This document shows, in pieces, positions 1 through 10,835 of a DNA stretch of 57,613 nt. The DNA is from Streptococcus sp. HMSC067H01 (lineage in GTDB: Bacteria > Bacillota > Bacilli > Lactobacillales > Streptococcaceae). Below the pieces are notes generated by a model. It made no database searches. It was not told the DNA's origin and saw nothing but the letters and a program-made list of their open reading frames with translations. Numbering within the stretch: the first letter of the stretch is position 1; each line of letters begins with the position of its first letter. The stretch lies in assembly GCF_001814775.1 (NCBI RefSeq), contig NZ_KV817781.1, forward strand, positions 15,026 to 72,638, written 5' to 3'. Both the position numbers and the translations under genes were made by a program.

Positions 1-52
1 CTCGACATTCCAAAGACAATTGAGAGGCTAGGACCTTTGTCCCAGCCTCATC
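1..52. repeat. Truncated copy of an intergenic streptococcal repeat
   Basis: The first 50 or so bases nearly match 41114-41163, the right-hand part of a longer intergenic element at 40990-41166, and end in the same hairpin (TAGGAC ... GTCCCAGCCTC). The copy is cut by the window edge, so its full length is unknown. It lies just downstream of the DUF4375 gene stop and could serve as that gene's terminator. Confidence 0.6.
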
Positions 53-67
53 TTTATTTACTATTCT

Positions 68-1108
68 TTACGATTTATCTGCGCTTCCCTGAAAAATAAA
101 TTTCTCTGGATATTTTTTGATAAAACTTAGTTCATTCTCATTTCCATCATAATCATAGATAAAATCATCTGCTTCATCCAATTTCTCATAAAAAGCATCA
201 CCATACTCTTCTTCCATCTGTGCTAGCAGCTCCGATCTCTCTTCTCTATCAAAGGAGATAGTTCCGCCAAAGTATGTAAGGAGATTTTTGAAATTAGCAG
301 CATGCTCCTTCATTCCAAATAGTTCGAAGCCCTTTAAAGTATCTTCCCAGACAATCCCTGTCGAATTATCGAAAAATTGATAGTGGCCTCCATTGTTTAC
401 TTCGATAAAATACCAGATAATTGCCAGAAGGTATCTTTGTTCTAAAGTAAAGATTTTTGCGGAATCAAGATAGTCTTCATAGGTGTTATAAATGTTAACA
501 GTTTCGTATACTGGTTTAATAATATCCCATGAGTCTTTTGCCTTTTGGACGTCTTCTACCGTAATATTCTTGTATAATTTCTTATTCTGTGCAATTTTTA
601 TTTCTTGATTAGTTTCATTAACATCTTCAAAATAGTATTTTTGTAGCAAGGGATAGTCTGTTGGCCTGTTTTCAAAAACTTGCTTTAGAGAACCTACTTT
701 AACCAACTCAATACACCATTCAATGACTGGATTTGTTGGGGATCCAGCATTTTTGATAGCATTTTCTAATAAATCTAGAGCCTGATTAGCTTCAGTTTCA
801 AAGTCCTTGTTCGAATCACTAGATAAACGCCAATGAGTAAAACCATTTCGATAATACCAAATAGCATCTCTATCTTCTTCAGAGACCATCTCTAAAACTG
901 TTTTTGCCTCTTCAAATTGACTCCAATTATTACAAACTTTGGCTAGTTCACTAAGTACTTGGCCACTTAAATTTTCGAACCCAAGCTCTGAGAGGATTTC
1001 CTTTATCTTTTCGAATTGGTAGGTATGCTTAATGTCTTTGATACACTGAAGTTTCTCCTCTTCATTTAAGGTGATGAATTTTTCCAGAGTAATTGTATTG
1101 ATATCCAT
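68..1108 (-). CDS. DUF4375 (DMP19-like) domain protein
   Basis: A 346-residue cytoplasmic protein with no signal peptide or membrane segment. The C-terminal part, about residues 200-320, has the look of the DMP19/DUF4375 domain: an aromatic-rich helix with a WYFIEVNNGGHYQFFDNSTG-type motif followed by GFELFG and a FGG segment. The N-terminal half is helical and acidic, with repeat-like units (WYYRNGFTHWRL) resembling a tetratricopeptide scaffold. DMP19-type domains occur in bacterial proteins of unknown role; the namesake is a DNA-mimic protein, but that activity cannot be assumed here. The start has a GGGAGA ribosome site 6-7 nt upstream. It is monocistronic, with an AT-rich upstream region of about 285 nt. 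Family call fairly safe, function unknown. Confidence 0.7.
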   Translation of the reverse strand: MDINTITLEKFITLNEEEKLQCIKDIKHTYQFEKIKEILSELGFENLSGQVLSELAKVCNNWSQFEEAKTVLEMVSEEDRDAIWYYRNGFTHWRLSSDSNKDFETEANQALDLLENAIKNAGSPTNPVIEWCIELVKVGSLKQVFENRPTDYPLLQKYYFEDVNETNQEIKIAQNKKLYKNITVEDVQKAKDSWDIIKPVYETVNIYNTYEDYLDSAKIFTLEQRYLLAIIWYFIEVNNGGHYQFFDNSTGIVWEDTLKGFELFGMKEHAANFKNLLTYFGGTISFDREERSELLAQMEEEYGDAFYEKLDEADDFIYDYDGNENELSFIKKYPEKFIFQGSADKS

Positions 1109-1265
1109 AGCTATCTCCCGCTAAAAATAATGAGCTTTAATAATTTTAATTCAATTATTAATGAAACTTCTACTTTTTTTATCTGTCTAGGACTTGAAAA
1201 TAAACTACTTTTTCTGAAAAATTTTAGGTTTACTTTGAACTTCAACGGAGACTTTCTAGAAGTAT

Positions 1266-1298
1266 AGGCCGGGATCAAAAATCCCGACCTCGCTTTTT
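1266..1298 (+). terminator. Hairpin with T-run between pulA and the DUF4375 gene
   Basis: The stem AGGcCGGGAT / ATCCCGaCCT with loop CAAAA is followed by CGCTTTTT on the plus strand. Both flanking genes are on the minus strand, where no T-run follows, so its orientation does not fit the neighbours. The surrounding 1109-1394 intergenic stretch (286 nt) shows no ORF or other clear feature. Confidence 0.45.
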
Positions 1299-1394
1299 AG
1301 TAGAAATGAGTCTTTGAAACATTTTTGTTCATTCATTGGACTCTGCAAGATAGTTTTGTCCTACACTTCACTGACTCTGTCTTCAATCTAAGAC

Positions 1395-3677
1395 TTACGC
1401 TAAAACATTCAAGACTGCCACACTGACATCGTCAATAGCATTTTCTTGGTCAGAACGACTATTAGTTACCAACATTTCAAGGTTCCCTGCATTTTCATAG
1501 TAATATGAAGCCCCTTTGGCATTGAATACAACCAAGAAGTGCTCTTCTCCACCATGAATCTCGTAGACAATCCAACCACTATTTTCAATGGCTGTGTGAA
1601 CAAAGACATGACGGTAGACTTCTTCATAGGTAGGGTATGAAAAGGCACTGGTTTGTGTTTTAAGACGGATAATCTGACGGACAAACTCGACGCTATCTTG
1701 ACGCTCATTGATCAAATCCCAGTTAACTTGGTTGACGCTATCAGGAGCATTGTAACTGTTCATTGCTCGCTCACGATCTGCGTGAGTCAACTCTCCATTT
1801 TCGCCTGTAGCTACGAGTTTAGTACGGCCAAACTCTTGCCCCAGTTCCATGAAGGCCATCCCTTGCATGAGGAGGTTCATAGCCGTTGCTGTTTCTACTT
1901 TCTTCATGATGCGTTTATCACTCTCCATCGGATGAAGAGTTTTAAGTAAATCATGCAAATTGTAGTTATCGTGGGCTTCTACGTAGTTAAGAACCTGATT
2001 GGGGCTGAGGTAAGAACCCAGCTCACGACTTCCAAGAATAGCCTTTGCGAGGATCGGCTCAGTACCTGCTCCACTGATGAAGCCAGATTTGATAGAGCCA
2101 TAGACTTCACAACCTTTGACCGCATCACGTTGATTATCATTAAAGAATCCAATGTTTGGCAACTGATAGGCATTGTCTTTCTTAGCCTTGTCATAAGGAG
2201 CAAGACCTGTTCCCATATCCCAACCTTCTCCATACAGGATGATTTTCGGATCGACTTCGTCCATAGCCCAACGAATCATCTGCATGGTTTTAACATCGTG
2301 AATTCCCATCAAGTCAAAGCGGAATCCGTCAATATTGTACTCTTTTACCCAGTAGAGAAGCGAATCAATCATATATTTACGGAACATTTCATGCTCACTG
2401 GCAGTTTCGTTACCGACCCCTGTTCCATTTTGGTAGGTTCCATCATGGTTCATTCGATAATAATAATCGGGAACCGTTGTTTGGAATGGCGCATCCACCG
2501 TTGAGAAGGTATGATTGTAAACAACGTCCATAATAACACCGATACCAGCATCATGATAAGCTTGGACCATGGCTTTCAAATCACGGATAGCTTGACCTGG
2601 ATCATTTGGATTTGTAGACATACTAGTTTCTGGAGCATTATAGTTTTGTGGATCATATCCCCAGTTATAAGTTACATTTCCATCAGCGTCGTATTCTTTA
2701 TGACGGTCAGCAATTGGTTGCAACTGAACATAGTTGACACCAAGTTCTTTGATGTAATCAAACGCTGTCGATTGACCATATTGATTAACTGTTCCAGTTT
2801 GAGCTGCACCTAAGAAGGTTCCTCTTAATTCTGGCGCAACACCAGATGTTTCAGACTTAGTCAAATCACGGATATGCATTTCATACACAACTGCCTGGCA
2901 AGGATTTTCCAAACGCCAAGTTGCTTCTGTACCATGCTTAACCTCAAAACCTTCGACCTGACGATCTTGATTTGAGACAATGGCTGAACGTTTTCCATCA
3001 GGACTCGTTGCAATGGTATATGGATCACGAGTTAGTGACTGGTGATGAGGAAAGTCAATTTGGTAGTGGTAGGCACGACCTGCTAAGCTTTCTGGAACTG
3101 ATAAACTCCAAACACCAATTGTATTATACTTGTGACTATAGGAGTAACTATTTCCTCGCTCCATTTCAAAGGTTTTAAGGATAGGTGCGTCGTTACTTGC
3201 AGATTCATAGACTACTACTTGGACAGATGTAGCTGTTGGTGCCCATAGGCTAAATCTTGTTTCAGTTTCAGAAACTTGACATCCCAACTCTCCTTGATAA
3301 CCCCAGTGGTGGTCAAAACTAGCGCTATTGATTGCCTTGTCGAAGGCAAAAGGATTTTGGTCTTTATAATGAGTACTTGCAATAGCTGGATTTTCAGAAT
3401 AATAAACTGTATCATCTCCATCCAAAATCCAAACCTCTGTCAAAAGTGGATAGTAATTGAAACGAATAGGATATTCTTTGCTGACACCATCTTTTTCAAC
3501 ACTAAAAGTCATGGTCTCAAGAGCTACTTCACTCGATTGAGTCAGTGAGAATTTAGCTCCAAAATATTCTTCTTCTTTGATAAGCTCTACTGAATCTAGA
3601 GGCTTTTTGCTAAAACTGCAAGCCTCGTAAGCTTCATCTTTACGATGATAATGAATAAGTACAGGATAATTGTACAT
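1395..3677 (-). CDS. pulA: Type I pullulanase (alpha-glucan debranching enzyme)
   Basis: A 760-residue GH13 enzyme that hydrolyses alpha-1,6 branch points in pullulan, glycogen and branched dextrins. The type I pullulanase signature YNWGYDP lies at residues 337-343. The GH13 catalytic set is intact: DVVYNH at 384-389, nucleophile D455 in GFRFDLMG, acid/base E484 in LYGEGW, and D570 in VEAHD. An N-terminal beta-rich region (to about 130) and a CBM48-like segment (about 125-220) precede the barrel. There is no signal peptide and no LPXTG, so unlike the large surface pullulanase SpuA this one is intracellular. It is the last gene of a run ligA-dgkB-pulA, 49 nt after dgkB, and probably serves intracellular glycogen or maltodextrin breakdown. 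Confidence 0.93.
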   Translation of the reverse strand: MYNYPVLIHYHRKDEAYEACSFSKKPLDSVELIKEEEYFGAKFSLTQSSEVALETMTFSVEKDGVSKEYPIRFNYYPLLTEVWILDGDDTVYYSENPAIASTHYKDQNPFAFDKAINSASFDHHWGYQGELGCQVSETETRFSLWAPTATSVQVVVYESASNDAPILKTFEMERGNSYSYSHKYNTIGVWSLSVPESLAGRAYHYQIDFPHHQSLTRDPYTIATSPDGKRSAIVSNQDRQVEGFEVKHGTEATWRLENPCQAVVYEMHIRDLTKSETSGVAPELRGTFLGAAQTGTVNQYGQSTAFDYIKELGVNYVQLQPIADRHKEYDADGNVTYNWGYDPQNYNAPETSMSTNPNDPGQAIRDLKAMVQAYHDAGIGVIMDVVYNHTFSTVDAPFQTTVPDYYYRMNHDGTYQNGTGVGNETASEHEMFRKYMIDSLLYWVKEYNIDGFRFDLMGIHDVKTMQMIRWAMDEVDPKIILYGEGWDMGTGLAPYDKAKKDNAYQLPNIGFFNDNQRDAVKGCEVYGSIKSGFISGAGTEPILAKAILGSRELGSYLSPNQVLNYVEAHDNYNLHDLLKTLHPMESDKRIMKKVETATAMNLLMQGMAFMELGQEFGRTKLVATGENGELTHADRERAMNSYNAPDSVNQVNWDLINERQDSVEFVRQIIRLKTQTSAFSYPTYEEVYRHVFVHTAIENSGWIVYEIHGGEEHFLVVFNAKGASYYYENAGNLEMLVTNSRSDQENAIDDVSVAVLNVLA

Positions 3678-3726
3678 GGTTCTCCCTAATTTCTAAATAA
3701 ATTTGATTTTATATGTGACTAATAAT

Positions 3727-4659
3727 TTATTGATCAAGTGCCTCACGATTCACAAAAAATTCAATGTGATTATGGCACACTTCCAAATCTACTGGTGTGT
3801 CGCCACCGTATTCTCCATCAAGATTGAGCATAAATGGCTCTTCCTGATCTAAAGTTTCAATTCGGAGTTTACTAGTTTTCAGATATTCAACATTGACATC
3901 TGACACGTGTTGGCCTCCGTTCATGGCCTGAACTAGCAGACTCAACATATCGAAGATTTTATCTGTCTTTACTAGAATAAGCGTAAAATTGCCATCATCC
4001 AGTTTGGTATCAGGTGCAAATTGCTCAAATCCACCAATAGAATTGGTCAAGGCAACAAAGACAAGAGAAACTTCTCCTGTAAAAATTCCCCAATCGTGGT
4101 AAATACGAACAGGACGGGCTTTGGATTTTGGAAACATCTCGAAGCCTTTAGCAACGTAGGCCAGATAACCCAAACGCTTCTTTAGTTCACTCGGAACGCT
4201 AAAAGTTAACTCCGTAAGAGTTCCTGCCGCAGCAATATTGATGAAATACTTATCACCATAAGCACGACCAATATCAATTTGCTTGGTTTCATTTTTAGCA
4301 ATGATCTTCGCTGCAGCAACTGGATCCCCCATAGGGATTTTCAATGCTCTTGCATAGTCATTGGTAGTTCCAGTAGGAATGATGGCTATCTTTGGACGAT
4401 GTTCCAGAGGTGCAATTCCATTAACCACTTCATTGATAGTACCATCGCCACCAGCTACCAAAACCAAATCAAATCCAGCTTTTGTAGCTCTTTCTGCTTC
4501 TTTCTGGGCTGATAAGTGTTCAGGTTTGGTCTGAAAAGCACTTGTTTCATATCCTATGCTCTCTAACACTTCTAGAACTTCTGCGATATTTTGCTTGATA
4601 ATTTCCTGGCCTGAGGTCGGATTATAAATGAGACGTGCGCGTTTTTTTTCTTCTTTCAT
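3727..4659 (-). CDS. dgkB: Diacylglycerol kinase family lipid kinase
   Basis: A 310-residue soluble lipid kinase of the DgkB/YegS family, which phosphorylates diacylglycerol to phosphatidate and recycles the diacylglycerol released by lipoteichoic acid synthesis. The nucleotide-binding motifs are in place: GGDGTINE at 70-77 and PTGTTND at 95-101. The C-terminal half is the beta-sandwich domain typical of the family, with LDDGNFTLILV near residue 225 and an FMLNLDGE segment near 280. Its start is 3 nt from the ligA stop and it is probably co-transcribed with ligA and pulA. Substrate is inferred from family; the family also contains sphingosine and ceramide kinases. Confidence 0.88.
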   Translation of the reverse strand: MKEEKKRARLIYNPTSGQEIIKQNIAEVLEVLESIGYETSAFQTKPEHLSAQKEAERATKAGFDLVLVAGGDGTINEVVNGIAPLEHRPKIAIIPTGTTNDYARALKIPMGDPVAAAKIIAKNETKQIDIGRAYGDKYFINIAAAGTLTELTFSVPSELKKRLGYLAYVAKGFEMFPKSKARPVRIYHDWGIFTGEVSLVFVALTNSIGGFEQFAPDTKLDDGNFTLILVKTDKIFDMLSLLVQAMNGGQHVSDVNVEYLKTSKLRIETLDQEEPFMLNLDGEYGGDTPVDLEVCHNHIEFFVNREALDQ

Positions 4660-4662
4660 AGC

Positions 4663-6657
<1,995 letters not shown>

Positions 6658-6680
6658 TACTCAAGCTCTAAAAAAGAAAA

Positions 6681-6706
6681 TGAGAAGGATATTTCTATCC
6701 TTCTCA
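6681..6706 (-). terminator. pbuX terminator
   Basis: An 11-bp perfect stem (TGAGAAGGATA / TATCCTTCTCA) followed on the minus strand by TTTTCTTTTTT. It directly follows the pbuX stop and closes the xpt-pbuX operon. Confidence 0.85.
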
Positions 6707-6713
6707 CTTATTT

Positions 6714-7973
6714 TTATTTTTTACGATTCAAAATAGCATTCAAGACGATGGCTACTGTACTTGCAATAACAATACCATTTGAAAAGAACATTTGTAATTC
6801 AGTCGGTAATGTATTGAAGAGGTTGCTTCCGTTTAATCCCACACCGGCAGCAATAGAAACTGCTGCAATGAGGAAGTTATGTTCATTATGTTCGAAGTCC
6901 ACACGTGCCAAGATTTGCATTCCTTGTAGAGAAACAAAACCAAACATGACCAGCATGGCTCCACCTAGAACAGGGCTAGGAATAATCTGTGCTAAGGCAC
7001 CGAACTTAGGCAAGAGACCAAGTAAGATGAGGAAACCACCAGCGTAGTAGATCGGTAAACGTGTACGAATACCTGAAAGTTTCACCAAACCTACGTTTTG
7101 TGAAAACCCTGTATAAGGGAAGGTGTTGAAAAGTCCACCAAGTAAAACAGCAAGACCTTCAGCACGATAACCATTACGGAGACGAGTGCTATCAATTGGA
7201 TCTTTAGTAATATCAGAAAGGGCAAGATATACACCAGTTGATTCTACCATTGATACAGTAGCGATAATACACATCATGACAATAGAAGAAATCTCAAATT
7301 GTGGAGCACCAAAGTAGAATGGAGTTGGGATATGAACAAGTGGAGCTTCTGCTACTGGAGAGAAATCAACCAAGCCCATAGTCGCAGCGATGATAGTACC
7401 TGCAATCAAACCAATCAAAATAGAAATTGACTTAATAAATCCTTTTGTAAAGATATTGACCAAAAGAATGATGAGAATGGTGATTGTTGCTAATGCTAAA
7501 CTTTGTCCCGTTGGTTTTTCGACGTTATTTCCCATATTTCCGATAGCTACTGGAATCAAGGTCAATCCGATTGTTGTAATGACAGAACCCGTTACGATTG
7601 AAGGGAACAGATTAGCAATCTTAGAAAATACACCTGCTACAAGAACGACATAAATACCAGAAGCAATCAAGGCACCAAACATAGCACCACTACCGTGACT
7701 TTGTCCAATCATAATAAGTGGAGCAACAGACTGAAAGGCCACACCCAGAACAACCGGTAAACCGACACCGAAATATTTATTTAACTGTAACTGCAATAGA
7801 GTTGCAACCCCGCACATAAAGATATCTGTAGAGATAAGGTATGTCAGTTGTTGAGGCGAGTAACCTAAGGCTCCAGCAATCATGATTGGTACTAGGATTG
7901 AACCTGAGTACATAGCAAGTAAGTGTTGCAAGCCCAATACGGCCGCTTTTGAGTGGTTTTCCTGTTGCTTCAT
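6714..7973 (-). CDS. pbuX: Xanthine permease (NCS2 family)
   Basis: A 419-residue polytopic membrane protein of the nucleobase:cation symporter-2 family, with about a dozen hydrophobic segments. It opens with the family-typical HSKAAVLGLQHLLAMYSGSI and carries the conserved VESTGVYLALSDI and NVGLVKLSGIRTR regions (the NxGxxxxTG-like substrate motif). It imports xanthine, probably with protons. Its ATG overlaps the xpt stop by one base (TAATG), indicating translational coupling, and it is under the guanine riboswitch upstream of xpt. The pairing with xpt, the genuine xanthine salvage enzyme, supports xanthine rather than uracil as substrate. Confidence 0.93.
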   Translation of the reverse strand: MKQQENHSKAAVLGLQHLLAMYSGSILVPIMIAGALGYSPQQLTYLISTDIFMCGVATLLQLQLNKYFGVGLPVVLGVAFQSVAPLIMIGQSHGSGAMFGALIASGIYVVLVAGVFSKIANLFPSIVTGSVITTIGLTLIPVAIGNMGNNVEKPTGQSLALATITILIILLVNIFTKGFIKSISILIGLIAGTIIAATMGLVDFSPVAEAPLVHIPTPFYFGAPQFEISSIVMMCIIATVSMVESTGVYLALSDITKDPIDSTRLRNGYRAEGLAVLLGGLFNTFPYTGFSQNVGLVKLSGIRTRLPIYYAGGFLILLGLLPKFGALAQIIPSPVLGGAMLVMFGFVSLQGMQILARVDFEHNEHNFLIAAVSIAAGVGLNGSNLFNTLPTELQMFFSNGIVIASTVAIVLNAILNRKK

Positions 7974-8554
7974 TAGATGTCTGCCTCCTTGAAGATAACT
8001 TTTCCATTTTCAAAACGCTCTAAACGAGCAAGTGATACTACCTGATGACCTGATTTTTCTAACAGCTCACGACCATCTTGGAAGGATTTTTCAATCACAA
8101 TTCCGACGGCCTCAACTGTAGCACCAGCTTGCTCGATAATCTGAATCAAACCTTTAGCTGCTTGACCATTAGCCAAGAAATCATCAATAATTAATACTTT
8201 ATCTCCTGGAGATAAGAACTTCCCTGCAATGGATACGGTACTAGTAACTTGTTTAGTGAAAGAATAAACTTCAGCGGTTAAAATTCCTTCATTCATAGTG
8301 ATATTTTTTGCCTTTTTAGCAAAAATCATAGGTAGATCTAACTGTTCTGCAACATAAAGGGCTGGGGCAATTCCAGATGCCTCAATGGTTACGACTTTGG
8401 TAATACCAGCATTTTTAAAATGCTCTGCAAAAGTACGACCAACCTCGCGCATTAAGGAAAAATCCACTTGGTGGGTCAAGAATGAATCCACCTTAAGAAT
8501 ATTCTCACCTAGAATATTCCCATCTTTTAAAATACGTTCCTCTAGTAATTTCAC
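7973..8554 (-). CDS. xpt: Xanthine phosphoribosyltransferase
   Basis: A 193-residue type I phosphoribosyltransferase converting xanthine and PRPP to XMP. The PRPP-binding motif is visible in [17 protein letters not shown], near residues 120-136. The open frame reaches further upstream (to 8605), but the start chosen is GTG at 8554: it gives the expected MKLLEERI amino terminus and usual length, and GGAGG lies 5 nt upstream. The upstream extension runs through the attenuator hairpin of the riboswitch and is not coding. Transcribed with pbuX; expression should fall when guanine is plentiful. Confidence 0.93.
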   Translation of the reverse strand: MKLLEERILKDGNILGENILKVDSFLTHQVDFSLMREVGRTFAEHFKNAGITKVVTIEASGIAPALYVAEQLDLPMIFAKKAKNITMNEGILTAEVYSFTKQVTSTVSIAGKFLSPGDKVLIIDDFLANGQAAKGLIQIIEQAGATVEAVGIVIEKSFQDGRELLEKSGHQVVSLARLERFENGKVIFKEADI

Positions 8555-8574
8555 AATAACCTCCGAAATAAAAA

Positions 8575-8595
8575 GGGACTCACAAAGCAAGTCCC
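8575..8595 (-). terminator. Riboswitch-controlled attenuator of xpt-pbuX
   Basis: On the minus strand GGGACT-(loop)-AGTCCC is followed by TTTTTATTT, ending about 20 nt before the xpt GTG. It sits between the guanine aptamer and the gene, as expected for the expression platform of a transcription-terminating purine riboswitch. Confidence 0.8.
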
Positions 8596-8641
8596 TCGGA
8601 AACATAGAAACAAATAGTACTGCTTCTTTTATCTCTCTTCG

Positions 8642-8711
8642 ACTTACTCATTGTTAGGTATTTACGGTACCTTGTAGAAACGCCACGCCAATTCGCGACA
8701 TAAATAAGTAA
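8642..8711 (-). promoter_or_regulatory. Guanine riboswitch (purine aptamer)
   Basis: The minus strand matches the purine aptamer. P1 is ACTTATT paired with AGTAAGT; J2/3 is the conserved GTTTCTAC; P3 is AGGTA / TACCT closing an L3 loop CCGTAAA; J3/1 reads AACAATG. The discriminating J3/1 position is C, which specifies guanine-type ligands rather than adenine. With the downstream terminator it should switch off xpt-pbuX when guanine is abundant. No convincing separate promoter was found between the guaC stop and the aptamer. Confidence 0.88.
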
Positions 8712-8719
8712 TCATATTT

Positions 8720-9703
8720 TTAGTGAGCATCTCCATTCCAGATAGAGTTCTTCACAATCACATAATCTACATGTCTAAGATCAGCTACCTTTCGACCTCC
8801 AGCATAAGAAATCGAACTTTGCAAATCTTGTTCCATCTCAGTTAGGGTATCTTGTAAATGTCCTTTGGCAGGAAGAAGAATTTTCTTACCTTCGACATTC
8901 TTATAGGCACCTTTTTGGTATTCTGAAGCGGAACCATAGTATTCTTTAAATTGTTTACCATCGACTTCGACAGTTTTACCAGGGCTTTCGATATGGCCTG
9001 CAAATAAAGAACCAATCATAACCATACTTGCACCAAAGCGGATTGACTTGGCAATATCTCCGTGTGTACGGATACCACCATCGGCAATAATCGGTTTACG
9101 CGCAGCTTTAGCACACCAGCGAAGGGCCGCTAACTGCCATCCACCAGTACCAAAACCAGTTTTTACTTTAGTGATACAAACCTTACCTGGACCGATTCCA
9201 ACCTTAGTCGCATCCGCACCAGCATTTTCAAGTTCTCGCACAGCTTCTGGAGTCCCAACGTTACCAGCGATGACAAAAGTCTCTGGCAATTCTTTCTTGA
9301 TGTGCTGAATCATAGAAATCACGCTGTCAGCATGACCATGAGCGATATCAATAGTGATGTACTCTGGAGCATCTTCCTTTAATTGACTAACAAAGTCGTA
9401 CTCGTAATCTTTAACACCAACAGAGATAGAAGCAATCAACCCTTTTTCATGCATGCGTTTCACAAAAGGAATTCGTCCAGCTTCATCAAAACGGTGCATG
9501 ATGTAGAAATAGCCACCCTTGGCAAGTTGTTCTGCAACATCTTCATCCAAGATCGTCTGCATATTAGAAGGGACAACTGGCAACTTAAAGGTATGTTTCC
9601 CCAAGGTCACATGTGTATCAGCTTCTGCTCGACTTTGAAGGACACACTTATTTGGGATTAGCTGAATATCTTCATAGTCAAAAATCGGAAATTCGTTTAA
9701 CAT
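8720..9703 (-). CDS. guaC: GMP reductase
   Basis: A 327-residue IMPDH/GMPR-family barrel enzyme that deaminates GMP to IMP with NADPH, returning guanine nucleotides to the common purine pool. The catalytic cysteine is C176 in GPGKVC, followed by the mobile loop [13 protein letters not shown]. An [15 protein letters not shown] phosphate-binding segment follows near 205-220. It lacks the CBS insert of IMP dehydrogenase, and its length matches the GuaC type found in Gram-positives. Upstream lie a TTGACA/TAAACT promoter and three GAACAT-like boxes. It sits immediately before the riboswitch-controlled xpt-pbuX pair in the same orientation, forming a purine salvage cluster. Confidence 0.95.
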   Translation of the reverse strand: MLNEFPIFDYEDIQLIPNKCVLQSRAEADTHVTLGKHTFKLPVVPSNMQTILDEDVAEQLAKGGYFYIMHRFDEAGRIPFVKRMHEKGLIASISVGVKDYEYDFVSQLKEDAPEYITIDIAHGHADSVISMIQHIKKELPETFVIAGNVGTPEAVRELENAGADATKVGIGPGKVCITKVKTGFGTGGWQLAALRWCAKAARKPIIADGGIRTHGDIAKSIRFGASMVMIGSLFAGHIESPGKTVEVDGKQFKEYYGSASEYQKGAYKNVEGKKILLPAKGHLQDTLTEMEQDLQSSISYAGGRKVADLRHVDYVIVKNSIWNGDAH

Positions 9704-9779
9704 ATATCTCTCATTTCTCTTCTTTAGACTTTCCTAAAGTTAGGAATAGCCTCGTCTTTTCCAGACAATTACTCTAACA

Positions 9780-9837
9780 AGTTTACAATAATGTCCGTTT
9801 TTTGTCAATTATTATGTTCAAAAACAAATAATGTTCG
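9780..9837 (-). promoter_or_regulatory. guaC promoter with three PurBox-like repeats
   Basis: On the minus strand TTGACA (9808-9803), a 17-nt spacer and TAAACT (9785-9780) form a near-consensus promoter. Three copies of a CGAACATTA-like sequence surround it: ACGAACATTATT (ending about 9829), TGAACATAATAA (about 9820-9809) and CGGACATTATT (about 9797-9787, inside the spacer). They resemble the PurR PurBox (CGAACWWT core) described for Bacillus and Lactococcus. Regulation by PurR is inferred only from this likeness. Confidence 0.55.
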
Positions 9838-9873
9838 TGTTTCGTATTTTTGATCAAGGAGATAACTAGACAT

Positions 9874-10677
9874 TTACCCTGAATTTGTCTTACCTTTTAA
9901 ATTTCTACCTAGATTTTCGATAAAGACTTTTTCAAAGGACTCCATCTTCCTGACAAAATCTTGATAGCTTTCGGCTTGTCCAGGAACTTGGATAGACCAT
10001 TTCTTCAACAAGGCTCCATAACCTGCTAGCTTACCTATCTCATTATCAACTACCTTTTCCTTGCTGGGAAAAACAAGCCCAGCCTGTTCAGCTTCTAAAA
10101 TATAAGAATAGGAAATCAACTGGAACAAGTCTTCACGATTGATTCCCTTTTCAGTCAATTCCAGTTTTTTATATTTAGCATCTAAAACGATTTTTAACTC
10201 TTTATGATAAAAATCTGGAAATATTTTTCTTTCACGATTAGAAAATACTGAAATACCATCCGTCTTATCCTTATTTCTAGGATGGATGAACTCTTTTGGC
10301 AACAAGGTATGAACATACTCTTCCCAAAGCCAAGCAACATCAAAAAGAATACCATGGATTTTTTGCTCTTGGTATCCTAAACCATGCTCTTCTCTATTTA
10401 GGATCATCAGGCAAAGCTCTTGCAATTTTCTGTACTCTCGAAAGTAGGCATGACGAAGAGGTTTGGTTTGATTTAGTCTGATAATCTTAGCACGATCAGC
10501 TAATTTATAAGAGGGCGTTACTCGCACGATTTCTGCCACATTTTCACGGCTAGTTGAGAGATTTTCAAGAACTCCTCTCCCTATACTTTTCTGATTCTTC
10601 ATGAATTCAATTGTGTGACGGATCAGTTGCATGAGAGGATTATCATAGGTAAACTCTCTAGCGAGAGAGAAATTACA
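9874..10677 (-). pseudogene. Truncated McrC-like restriction subunit remnant
   Basis: The readable product from ATG at 10632 is 252 residues and matches the C-terminal part of McrC, the nuclease partner of the McrB GTPase in modification-dependent restriction. The PD-(D/E)xK nuclease core is present: E104 in DVAWLWEEYV, PD at 139-140 and D151-A-K153. Reading upstream of the ATG in frame gives CNFSLAREFTYDNPL, which continues the McrC-like DNP..QLI.. helix, until TAG at 10678-10680. The homologous reading frame is therefore cut at its 5' end. The N-terminal McrB-binding region and an mcrB gene are absent. It is most likely a decayed fragment, although the 252-residue frame could still be translated. 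Confidence 0.7.
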
Positions 10678-10742
10678 CTAAAAAGCATAAATCTCTAAAA
10701 ATAAACATATATATAAATATGTCCATTTTGTTAAGAAAACGA

Positions 10743-10771
10743 TTGCATTAGATTTTTATTTCTGCTAGAAT
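10743..10771 (+). promoter_or_regulatory. Cytolysin gene promoter
   Basis: TTGCAT (10743-10748), a 17-nt spacer and TAGAAT (10766-10771) preceded by an extended -10 TGC. The leader to the ATG is about 57 nt and carries AGGAG at 10825-10829. No obvious operator repeat is seen. Confidence 0.65.
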
Positions 10772-10835
10772 ATTTTTATCCCGAGAAAGCGCATTCAAGA
10801 GATAATAAAATGAAATAATAAACTAGGAGCTTTAT

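Noticed and set aside
1953..2504. 183-codon plus-strand frame inside pulA
   Set aside because: It is antisense to highly conserved pullulanase catalytic motifs and lacks a ribosome site; a shadow frame.
8555..8605. Upstream extension of xpt
   Set aside because: It would run through the riboswitch terminator; the GTG at 8554 has a strong ribosome site and gives the family terminus.
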